Source: Spirochaetaceae bacterium (GTDB lineage Bacteria; Spirochaetota; Spirochaetia; Sphaerochaetales; Sphaerochaetaceae). From it: 6,887 nt of DNA. A model generated the notes under the pieces. That model was not told where the DNA came from and did no database searches. It saw only the letters and a program-made list of their open reading frames with translations. The stretch covers positions 1 through 6,887 of the forward strand of contig JAENWY010000124.1 in NCBI GenBank assembly GCA_016649775.1, in the 5' to 3' direction. Position 1 is the stretch's first letter. Each line of letters starts with the position of its first letter. Shown here piece by piece: positions 1 to 5,185 of this stretch. A program made the position numbers and the translations under genes.

Positions 1-219
1 AATGTTGTAATAGATTTAAAACAGGAAGGATTGAAAATCAAATGTGATTCTGTGAATTGGGACAATTCACAATCCCTTTTAGATACAAATGAAGGATTAG
101 TTAAAGTCATTTGGGATAATAATAATATAATCAATGGCTATGGTTTTAGTGGTAACCTAAATACTAAGATTTTTGAACTTTCAACTATTAAAGAGGGGGT
201 AATTAATGAAAAGAAATAG
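1..219 (+). CDS. lptC: LptC-like LPS export protein, C-terminal fragment (5' end outside window)
   Basis: The reading frame is open from the first base and gives the last 72 residues of a protein whose start lies upstream. LptC is the inner-membrane-anchored periplasmic protein that takes LPS from the LptB2FG extractor and passes it to LptA. The visible part has the alternating beta-strand pattern of the LptC/LptA fold, with a Val-Asn-Trp-Asp segment and a Gly-Tyr-Gly-Phe-Ser-Gly turn that resemble the end of LptC. The assignment rests mainly on this pattern and on lptA and lptB directly downstream. The stop (217-219) lies 14 bp inside lptA, so the two are probably translationally coupled. 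A TTG at 31 could be read as a start, but the frame continues upstream of it, so I treat the gene as cut by the window edge. An OstA-like paralogue is possible. Confidence 0.72.
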   Translation, partial: NVVIDLKQEGLKIKCDSVNWDNSQSLLDTNEGLVKVIWDNNNIINGYGFSGNLNTKIFELSTIKEGVINEKK

Positions 220-835
220 AATTATTTGTTTATTATTTATCATAATTAATTCATCACTATTATTTGCCTCAAGCATTACTTTCAATGGCGGGTATACTAA
301 AATATCTATGAAAGAAGGCTTAGAATCAATTACCCTTGAAAATCCAGCTAATGTAGTAATTGATGATTTATCACTTTCTGCAACTAAAATATCTCTACTA
401 GGTAAAAATTATGATAAAATACAGTGCGATGGTACAGTTGTAATTAAAGATCCTACCAAAGGCTTAACTATTCTTTGTAATTCTTTATTTTATAATAGAA
501 TTACAAATATCATAACAATTACAGGTGGTGTTGAAATTGATGACACAAAAAACGAACTACACTCAACATCTCAGTCTCTCGAATATGATATAGACAAAAA
601 AAAGATGACAATTAGTGTAGAAATTAATCTCCTACATATAGCTGATAACAATGTGATGAAATGTAGTGGAGATAATCTAATATTTAATAGAGGTGAAAAT
701 ACTCTAGTTTTATTGGGAAATTCGACCGTTACCTGGAAAGATGATGAATATAGAGCTGAAGCTATAAGCGTTAATATGAATAACAATGAAATTTCACTAG
801 AAGGCTCTATTGAAGGTTCCATAAAGAATACATAA
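206..835 (+). CDS. lptA: LptA/OstA-like periplasmic LPS transport protein
   Basis: This encodes a 209-residue exported protein. Residues 1-23 are a signal peptide: Lys/Arg at 2-5, a hydrophobic core at about 6-20, and a likely cut after Ala21 or Ser22. The rest (about 25-205) is repeated short beta strands and turns, typical of the OstA/LptA beta-jellyroll that polymerises into the periplasmic bridge carrying LPS from LptC to LptD. The name is inferred from this architecture and from the neighbours lptC and lptB, because the family has few fixed residues. It is slightly longer than the E. coli protein (185 residues). The ATG at 206 follows an AGAGGGGG ribosome site at 192-199 and overlaps the end of lptC. 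The C-terminus carries a duplicated Glu-Gly-Ser-Ile (residues 199-206), followed by a DNA direct repeat across the stop. Confidence 0.8.
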   Translation: MKRNRIICLLFIIINSSLLFASSITFNGGYTKISMKEGLESITLENPANVVIDDLSLSATKISLLGKNYDKIQCDGTVVIKDPTKGLTILCNSLFYNRITNIITITGGVEIDDTKNELHSTSQSLEYDIDKKKMTISVEINLLHIADNNVMKCSGDNLIFNRGENTLVLLGNSTVTWKDDEYRAEAISVNMNNNEISLEGSIEGSIKNT

Positions 836-840
836 AGAAT
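820..840 (+). repeat. 10-bp direct repeat across the lptA stop codon
   Basis: CATAAAGAAT occurs at 820-829 and again at 831-840, one base apart; the second copy contains the lptA stop (TAA, 833-835). Just upstream the protein repeats Glu-Gly-Ser-Ile. This looks like a small slippage duplication at the gene end, and no function is suggested. Confidence 0.6.
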
Positions 841-911
841 CTGCAATAATAGCTAAATTACTTAGTAGTTGAATTATTTATTTAATGTTATAACTATATA
901 TATCTAAAAAT

Positions 912-945
912 AAGGAGAAAGGTTTTTACCTTAAGAAAATTTATG
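912..945 (+). promoter_or_regulatory. lptB ribosome binding site with small hairpin in the spacer
   Basis: The only good SD before lptB is AAGGAG at 912-917, which is 25 nt from the ATG at 943 and too far for normal use. Between them AAGGT (919-923) can pair with ACCTT (928-932) around a TTTT loop. Folding out these 14 nt would leave about 11 nt, a workable spacing. The rest of the 107-bp lptA-lptB gap is very A+T-rich. It holds TTGAAT (869-874) and TATA-like runs (889-901), but at poor spacing, so I do not call a promoter. Confidence 0.35.
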
Positions 946-1674
946 AAACATGTCCTTGAAATACAGGAACTTAAAAAGAATTATGGTAAGAAAAGTGTTG
1001 TAAAAGGCATATCTTTTTCTATGGAAAGTAGTCAAGTAATTGGACTCCTTGGACCAAATGGGGCTGGAAAAACTACAACATTCTATATGATTGTTGGCTT
1101 TATTAAGGCTAACGGTGGCAATATTAAATTAGATGATAAAATAATTACTAAGCTTCCTATGCATGAAAGAGCAAGAATTGGCTTATCTTATTTACCTCAA
1201 GAACCCTCTATTTTTAGAAAACTTAGTGTTGAAGATAATATTATGTTAGTATTAGAAGAACAAGTTAATTTAAGTAGAGCTGAAAAAATAGATAAAAGAG
1301 ACTTTTTACTTGAGGAATTTGGATTGCTAAATATTAGAAAACAGCCAGGTTATACACTTTCAGGAGGAGAAAGAAGAAGAACAGAAATAGCGCGCGCTAT
1401 TTCTACGGATCCTAATTTCCTTCTTCTAGATGAACCGTTTGCGGGTATTGATCCCAAAGCAGTTTCAGACATAAAAGTTGTAATTAGGGATTTAGCTGAC
1501 AAAGGTATTGGTATCTTATTAACCGATCACAATGTTCGCGACACCCTTTCAATCACCACCTGCGCACATATTATCAACGAAGGAACAATATTGGTTTCTG
1601 GTAAAAAAGATGAACTACTTTCTAACGAGATAGCCAAAGACATTTACTTTGGCTCTGCTTTTGAGGACAATTAA
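943..1674 (+). CDS. lptB: LPS export ABC transporter ATPase LptB
   Basis: This is the cytoplasmic ATPase of the LptB2FG complex, which extracts LPS from the inner membrane and drives it across the Lpt bridge. The 243-residue protein is full length for the family. Visible motifs are Walker A GPNGAGKTT (37-45), the Q-loop with Gln86 in LPQEPSIFRKLSV (typical of LptB rather than other ABC ATPases), the signature LSGGE (139-143), Walker B LLLDEP (160-165) followed by FAGIDP, and the H-loop TDHNVRDTL with His196. The ATG at 943 fits the family's N-terminus, and no alternative start codon lies at usual spacing from the distant SD (912-917). The gene runs straight into rpoN with no spacer. The membrane partners LptF and LptG are not in the window. 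Confidence 0.95.
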   Translation: MKHVLEIQELKKNYGKKSVVKGISFSMESSQVIGLLGPNGAGKTTTFYMIVGFIKANGGNIKLDDKIITKLPMHERARIGLSYLPQEPSIFRKLSVEDNIMLVLEEQVNLSRAEKIDKRDFLLEEFGLLNIRKQPGYTLSGGERRRTEIARAISTDPNFLLLDEPFAGIDPKAVSDIKVVIRDLADKGIGILLTDHNVRDTLSITTCAHIINEGTILVSGKKDELLSNEIAKDIYFGSAFEDN

Positions 1675-3093
1675 ATGGGATTATCACTTACACTTTCTCA
1701 GAAACAAAGCCTTTCAATCTCGCCTCTAATGCTCCAAAGATTAGAGTTAATGGCACTCCCTCTTACTGAATTACAAGAAAAAATAAAAGAAGCTATTGAA
1801 TCAAATCCTGCATTAGAAATTCCTGAAACAAAAGATAATTCTTGGGAAAATCTTGCTGATAACATTCCTCTTAAATCTCGTGAAGATGATTATTCAGATA
1901 CATCAGAATATGGTAGTGATCAATATGGCATATACGACAATGAAGCAGCAGATAGGGCTCAAAAATTCTTAGAGAATGCTATTGGTGAAAGTGAGAGCTT
2001 AATGACTCACTTAATTAATAGATTACATCTTGATAATATTAGTGAAGAAGAGAGAGAAATTGGAGAGCTATTAATATCTAATCTAGATAAAGATGGTTTC
2101 AATAGAATTCCTCTTGATGGAATTCTCTCTGAAGAAAATAATATTATTCTAAAAAATACAAATTACACCCATGATGAGAAACAACAATTAATATATAAAA
2201 TGAGAGATATTATTCAAAATTATGAACCAGTTGGTTGCTGTTGTGATTCTTGGAAAGAATCATTATTTATTCAAGCCAAATTCCATAGATTAGAGAGTGA
2301 ATATCAAGATAGTTTTAAACATTTAATTAATGAAGAACTTGAAAAAGTTAGAGCTAATAAATTTAAAATTGTTGCAAAAGATATAAATGTTGATGAGGAT
2401 ACACTTGATTACTTTTTAATATTTTTAAAGACATTAACGCCCTTTCCTGGCTCTCAATATGATAGTGGAATGGAAAACTATATTATTCCAGATTTATCAA
2501 TTCATGTTGTAAATGGAAAAATTGAATTTCACACTAGTGCTGCAAATCTTCCAGATTTAACAATTTCCAAAGATTTTATATCTTTATCTGATGAAACTTC
2601 AGACAAAGAAACAAAAATATATATTCGAGAACAAACAAAAGCCGCTAAAGAATTGATAGATCAAATAGATATGAGAAATAAAAATCTATTTAAACTTGGT
2701 ACAATTCTAATTGAAAAACAGAGTGACTTTTTTATAAAAGGACTTAAAGCAATTAAACCTTTAACCCAAAAAGAAGTTGCCATTGAGATGGATGTTCATG
2801 AAACCACAGTATCTAGATTAGCTAATTCAAAATGGATTGAAACAGATTGGGGAATAATAAGTGTTAAACAGTTATTCTCTTCCTCCATGGAATCAAGTGA
2901 TGGTGTAACTTCAAAAACAGCAATTAAAGAGATAATAAAAGAAATTTTAGACAATAATGAAGAACAAAAAGCCTTATCTGATCAAAAAATAGCAAATGTT
3001 TTAAATGAAAAAGGTATTTCTATAGCTCGAAGAACAGTAACTAAATACAGGAAAGAGTTAAATATCGATTCAACATACATTAGAGGAAATTAA
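1675..3093 (+). CDS. rpoN: RNA polymerase sigma-54 factor RpoN
   Basis: Sigma-54 directs RNA polymerase to -24/-12 promoters and needs an AAA+ activator to open them. The 472-residue protein is full length (E. coli 477). Region I (about 3-48) has the expected LTLSQKQSLSISPLMLQRLEL pattern ending in ESNPALE. An acidic linker spans about 50-95, the core-binding region about 96-300, a helix-turn-helix about 363-404 (LTQKEVAIEMDVHETTVSRL), and the RpoN box ARRTVTKYR is at 451-459. The usual box is ARRTVAKYRE, so Ala is Thr456 and the final Glu is Lys460. Three consecutive cysteines (188-190) occupy a core-binding segment where I expect small hydrophobic residues. The ATG abuts the lptB stop, with GAGG at 1663-1666 inside lptB as SD, which suggests coupled translation. 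No -24/-12 promoter was found in the window. Confidence 0.96.
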   Translation: MGLSLTLSQKQSLSISPLMLQRLELMALPLTELQEKIKEAIESNPALEIPETKDNSWENLADNIPLKSREDDYSDTSEYGSDQYGIYDNEAADRAQKFLENAIGESESLMTHLINRLHLDNISEEEREIGELLISNLDKDGFNRIPLDGILSEENNIILKNTNYTHDEKQQLIYKMRDIIQNYEPVGCCCDSWKESLFIQAKFHRLESEYQDSFKHLINEELEKVRANKFKIVAKDINVDEDTLDYFLIFLKTLTPFPGSQYDSGMENYIIPDLSIHVVNGKIEFHTSAANLPDLTISKDFISLSDETSDKETKIYIREQTKAAKELIDQIDMRNKNLFKLGTILIEKQSDFFIKGLKAIKPLTQKEVAIEMDVHETTVSRLANSKWIETDWGIISVKQLFSSSMESSDGVTSKTAIKEIIKEILDNNEEQKALSDQKIANVLNEKGISIARRTVTKYRKELNIDSTYIRGN

Positions 3094-3113
3094 ACCATAT
3101 CTTGAAGCTAAAT

Positions 3114-3143
3114 AAAAGGAAGTTCAATTGAACTTCCTTTTTT
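3114..3143. terminator. Bidirectional intrinsic terminator between rpoN and hpf
   Basis: Positions 3114-3141 form a perfect 28-bp palindrome (AAAAGGAAGTTCAA and its complement). On the plus strand it ends in six T residues (3138-3143). On the minus strand the same arm gives four T residues followed by A and more T. It lies 20 bp after the rpoN stop and 21 bp after the hpf stop, so it can end both convergent transcripts. As RNA the central bases form the loop, leaving a stem of about 12 bp. Confidence 0.9.
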
Positions 3144-3164
3144 ATTATATTTTAGGTAACTATT

Positions 3165-3518
3165 TTACTCAATATCATCTTCATCTTCATACAATTCAGG
3201 TTGATCTAAAGAATCACCACCTTTATTATCGGTAACTTTTCCTTTTTCTCTTCTTACAAGTTTTGCAACCTTGTCAATCATACCAAGAATTCCATCATAT
3301 AGTTCATAACAGTCCACACCAATAGCTTTTCTGGTACCCCATGCAAAATGTACATGAGCATCAACATGATAGCCTTGTCCTGCATTTAAACGAGTTAAAA
3401 CAAGTTCCAAATCATGGATGTACTCTTTAGCAAAGTCTAATTTCTGAAGTTTCTTTTCTAAAAACTCATCTGTTTCTTCACTTGGAGTATAATTCACACC
3501 TCTAACTATTAAATTCAT
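3165..3518 (-). CDS. hpf: Ribosome hibernation promoting factor, short form (HPF/RaiA family)
   Basis: The 117-residue protein should bind the 30S decoding channel and silence ribosomes under starvation. Residues 1-95 fit the HPF/RaiA beta-alpha-beta-beta-beta-alpha fold: MNLIVRGVNYTPSEE at the start, strands with histidines at 51-59, and a last helix ELYDGILGMIDKVAKLVRREKGK (72-94) matching the family's YxxIDxLxDKLxRQL-type helix. Long HPF has a C-terminal dimerisation domain of about 60 residues; here there is only a very acidic tail (9 Asp/Glu in residues 102-117). I chose the ATG at 3518 because it aligns with known HPF starts, with GAGGG at 3533-3529 ten bases upstream. An in-frame TTG at 3551 with AGGAGG eight bases before it would add 11 residues and is a serious alternative. 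In many proteobacteria hpf follows rpoN on the same strand; here it is inverted. Confidence 0.9.
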   Translation of the reverse strand: MNLIVRGVNYTPSEETDEFLEKKLQKLDFAKEYIHDLELVLTRLNAGQGYHVDAHVHFAWGTRKAIGVDCYELYDGILGMIDKVAKLVRREKGKVTDNKGGDSLDQPELYEDEDDIE

Positions 3519-3527
3519 ATATTTATC

Positions 3528-3557
3528 GCCCTCTTTTAAGATTTCTCCCAAAAGGGC
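3528..3557 (-). promoter_or_regulatory. hpf leader hairpin that buries the SD of the conserved ATG
   Basis: On the minus strand GCCCUUUU (3557-3550) can pair with AAGAGGGC (3535-3528) in an 8-bp stem with one G-U pair and a 14-nt loop. The 3' arm contains the GAGGG SD for the ATG at 3518. The AGGAGG just upstream (about 3565-3560) stays unpaired and is well placed for the in-frame TTG at 3551. Hand-folded only; no energy was computed. Confidence 0.45.
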
Positions 3558-3577
3558 ATCCTCCTATCATTAGATTG

Positions 3578-3601
3578 ATAATCCTCAAGGATTATTTTTT
3601 T
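3578..3601 (+). terminator. Hairpin with T7 tract, terminator-like on the plus strand
   Basis: ATAATCC (3578-3584) pairs with GGATTAT (3589-3595) around a TCAA loop, and the T tract runs 3595-3601. On the plus strand this has the form of a weak intrinsic terminator. It lies opposite the hpf leader and upstream of the hprK promoter, so it could stop read-through from rpoN or antisense RNA. On the minus strand the same bases form a hairpin in the hpf 5' leader. The stem has only two G-C pairs. Confidence 0.35.
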
Positions 3602-3704
3602 GACTGTCGCTTCATCAAATATTACTATTTAATGAAAAACTATATTTTAAAATTATGTTTCTTTGGAGTACCTCTCTTTCCCATTTAAGGGACAATTAAT
3701 TCAA

Positions 3705-3710
3705 ATTATA
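3705..3710 (-). promoter_or_regulatory. Candidate -10 element for hpf
   Basis: The minus strand reads TATAAT at 3710-3705, a perfect sigma-70 -10 box. The hexamer 17 bp upstream (GAAAAG) is a poor -35 and there is no extended-10 TG. If used, the hpf leader would be about 180 nt and include both hairpins near the start codons. In such A+T-rich DNA the match could be chance. Confidence 0.3.
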
Positions 3711-3819
3711 TAAGAAAAACTTTTATACTTTTCTTTTATTTCCTACATATAAGTTAACCTTAATTTTACTATAAGTCAAATAAAATAATAATATTTTTTT
3801 CTACTGTCTATATTAGTCG

Positions 3820-3849
3820 TTTACATAAAGCATGTTACAAATGTATAGA
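3820..3849 (+). promoter_or_regulatory. Candidate sigma-70-type promoter for hprK-ptsH-lexA-holA
   Basis: TTTACA (3820-3825, five of six to consensus) and TATAGA (3844-3849, four of six) are separated by 18 bp. Transcription would start near 3855-3857, giving a leader of about 50 nt that begins at the 5' arm of the hairpin at 3855-3900. Two short inverted repeats lie between the boxes: ACAT-N5-ATGT (3823-3835) and TACA-AA-TGTA (3836-3845). This is the usual place for a repressor site. A better-looking TATACT at 3884-3889 is too close to the SD to serve as the -10. Confidence 0.4.
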
Positions 3850-3854
3850 TTATT

Positions 3855-3900
3855 CTTCCTAATTTTGCATTAATGTGATATTCTATACTAAATTAGGAGG
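3855..3900 (+). promoter_or_regulatory. hprK leader hairpin that sequesters the SD
   Basis: CUUCCUAAUUU (3855-3865) is complementary to AAAUUAGGAGG (3890-3900) over 11 pairs with one G-U, closing a 24-nt loop. The whole AGGAGG SD (3895-3900) lies in the 3' arm, six bases before the hprK ATG. In the folded state the ribosome site would be blocked. The perfect pairing of exactly the SD region is hard to dismiss, but stability was not computed and nothing shows which signal would open it. Confidence 0.5.
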
Positions 3901-3906
3901 TTAACA

Positions 3907-4890
3907 ATGACAACTTGCTCCATTCTAGAACTTTTGGACATCGATTTAAAGGAACAGAACAAACTCCAGCTATCTTGTATCGCGGGACGTTTAGGACTAT
4001 CAAATAAAATCACAAGTAGTAAAATTAGTCGACCTGGTCTTCCCTTATCTGGTTACTTTGAAGCCTTTGCGGGTGAAGCGGTACAAGTATTTGGACATGG
4101 CGAACAAAGCTATGTAACCATGCTTGAAGAAAAAGGTGATTATAAAAATATAGAAAAACTATTTTCCTATAATGTTCCTTGCTGTATATTTACACATAGT
4201 TTTATGCCAAGCAATAAAATTATTGAAATTGCAGAAAATAGTGGAACACCAATTTTACAAACCACATTAATTTCTTCTGATTTTTCCCGACATTTATATC
4301 AACTATTAGATGAAATATTTGCACCAACAAAAACTATACATGGTGTACTTGTTGAAGTATACGGAATTGGTGTATTAATAACAGGAGATAGTGGTGTTGG
4401 GAAAAGTGAAACAGCTCTTGAGTTAATCGAAAGAGGACACCGCTTAATTAGTGATGATACTGTAAAACTTAGAAATCTAGGTAGTACATATTTAATAGGA
4501 TCTGGAGAAAATCCAGTTCTTGCCCATCACATGGAAATAAGAGGTATCGGTATTATCAATTTAGCAAACATCTTTGGTGTTGGTGCTATTAGAGAAAAGA
4601 AACAGATACAATTGATGGTACATCTTGAAGAATGGGATTCCACAAAATCTTATGATAGAGTTGGCGAAGATACAATGAGTGAAACACTTTTGGGAATTGC
4701 AGTAGCAAAATTGATTATACCAGTAAAACCTGGAAGAAATATACCAATTATTATTGAAACTGCAGCTCGAAATGAAAGACTAAAACAACTTGGTTATTTT
4801 TCTGCAAAAGAATTTGATCAAAACGTCTTAAAATGGTTTGAATCTGAAGCAGCTAGAAAGATGTACTATATTAATGAGGAGAACACATAA
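3907..4890 (+). CDS. hprK: HPr kinase/phosphorylase HprK
   Basis: HprK uses ATP to phosphorylate Ser46 of HPr and, at high phosphate, removes it again, so it reports carbon and energy state. The 327-residue protein has the usual length. The N-terminal domain covers about 1-130 and the catalytic domain about 135-327. Visible motifs are IHGVLVEVYGIGVLI with the conserved His145, the P-loop GDSGVGKS (160-167), the Asp-Asp pair in LISDDTV (183-184), the HprK signature EIRGIGIINLANIFGVGAIR (210-229), and the C-terminal PVKPGRN (272-278). All key catalytic residues are present. The ATG at 3907 follows a perfect AGGAGG (3895-3900) with six-base spacing, but that SD can be paired in a leader hairpin. 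The substrate gene ptsH begins 1 bp after the stop. No PTS enzyme I or EII gene is in the window. Confidence 0.96.
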   Translation: MTTCSILELLDIDLKEQNKLQLSCIAGRLGLSNKITSSKISRPGLPLSGYFEAFAGEAVQVFGHGEQSYVTMLEEKGDYKNIEKLFSYNVPCCIFTHSFMPSNKIIEIAENSGTPILQTTLISSDFSRHLYQLLDEIFAPTKTIHGVLVEVYGIGVLITGDSGVGKSETALELIERGHRLISDDTVKLRNLGSTYLIGSGENPVLAHHMEIRGIGIINLANIFGVGAIREKKQIQLMVHLEEWDSTKSYDRVGEDTMSETLLGIAVAKLIIPVKPGRNIPIIIETAARNERLKQLGYFSAKEFDQNVLKWFESEAARKMYYINEENT

Positions 4891-4891
4891 T

Positions 4892-5155
4892 ATGGTATCA
4901 AAGGAATTAGTAGTTTGTAATAGAGCAGGTATTCATGCTCGTCCAGCTGCGATGATTGTAAAAGTAGCAAATAAATTTAAAAGTGATTTATTTATGATTA
5001 AAGAAGATATGAAAATTAATGGTAAATCCATAATGGGTGTAATAACATTAGGTGCAGGTTACAAAAGTAAAATTTTAATATCTTGTGAAGGAGAGGACGA
5101 AAAAGATATGGCTGATGCTATTGAAAAGCTATTTGAAAACAGATTTGAAGAGTAA
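4892..5155 (+). CDS. ptsH: Phosphocarrier protein HPr
   Basis: HPr carries phosphate from PTS enzyme I on a histidine and is a regulatory target of HprK on a serine. The 87-residue product is the normal size. His15 lies in GIHARPA (13-19) with Arg17, the enzyme I phosphorylation site. Ser46 lies in NGKSIMGV (43-50), the HprK site. Both are intact, so the protein can in principle serve transport and regulation; whether enzyme I exists is not visible here. The ATG at 4892 is supported by GAGGAG at 4876-4881, which lies inside the hprK 3' end ten bases upstream. The frame stays open further upstream to a TTG at 4838, but that stretch is hprK coding sequence and does not resemble HPr. The adjacency strongly supports HprK acting on this HPr. 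Confidence 0.95.
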   Translation: MVSKELVVCNRAGIHARPAAMIVKVANKFKSDLFMIKEDMKINGKSIMGVITLGAGYKSKILISCEGEDEKDMADAIEKLFENRFEE

Positions 5156-5160
5156 TAATA

Positions 5161-5182
5161 TTTTTGCTTAAGGAGGCAAGAA
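5161..5182 (+). promoter_or_regulatory. Inverted repeat around the lexA ribosome binding site
   Basis: TTTTTGC (5161-5167) can pair with GCAAGAA (5176-5182): seven pairs, one of them G-U. The eight-base loop holds most of the AAGGAGG SD (5170-5176). As DNA it is an imperfect inverted repeat with TTGC-N8-GCAA as its perfect core, so it could be a LexA operator or an RNA hairpin that presents the SD. Only two G-C pairs make the RNA stem weak. Confidence 0.3.
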
Positions 5183-5185
5183 ATA

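Larger units (their letters stand above)
3552..3906. other. 355-bp divergent regulatory region between hpf and hprK
   Basis: No convincing gene is seen on either strand. The region is strongly A+T-rich. It holds the AGGAGG of the hpf leader, a hairpin plus T7 tract (3578-3601), a perfect TATAAT on the minus strand (3705-3710), a candidate hprK promoter (3820-3849) overlapped by inverted repeats, and an SD-burying hairpin (3855-3900). Two tiny minus-strand frames begin near the AGGAGG, with ATG at 3570 (15 codons) and ATG at 3559 (7 codons). Neither is well placed behind an SD. Confidence 0.7.

Noticed and set aside
31..219. A separate 62-residue gene starting at TTG 31
   Set aside because: The frame is open to base 1 with the same LptC-like strand pattern, so this is the tail of a longer upstream gene.
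571..846. Minus-strand open frame of 91 codons inside lptA
   Set aside because: It lies wholly across a well-supported plus-strand gene, has no convincing SD and resembles no family; it is a shadow of lptA.
3559..3570. Leader peptides on the minus strand upstream of hpf (ATG at 3570 or 3559)
   Set aside because: The ATG at 3559 touches its SD with no spacing and the one at 3570 lies before the SD; both frames are under 16 codons with no regulatory codon pattern.
3861..3870. TTGC before hprK as a sigma-54 -12 element
   Set aside because: A sigma-54 promoter needs GG ten bases before the GC; here those bases are CT, so the -24 element is missing.
3868..3875. CATTAATG palindrome as an operator
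   Set aside because: Eight-base palindromes made mostly of A and T are expected by chance in such A+T-rich DNA.
3884..3889. TATACT as the hprK -10 box
   Set aside because: Transcription would start about at the SD itself, leaving no ribosome site, and no good -35 lies 16-18 bp upstream.
3552..3906. tRNA, CRISPR array, insertion sequence or known riboswitch in the divergent region
   Set aside because: No cloverleaf, no repeated spacer units, no transposase or terminal repeats, and no recognisable riboswitch core were seen.
4838..4891. An N-terminal extension of HPr from TTG 4838
   Set aside because: These bases are hprK coding sequence, the extension does not resemble HPr, and the ATG at 4892 places His15 and Ser46 at their standard numbers.
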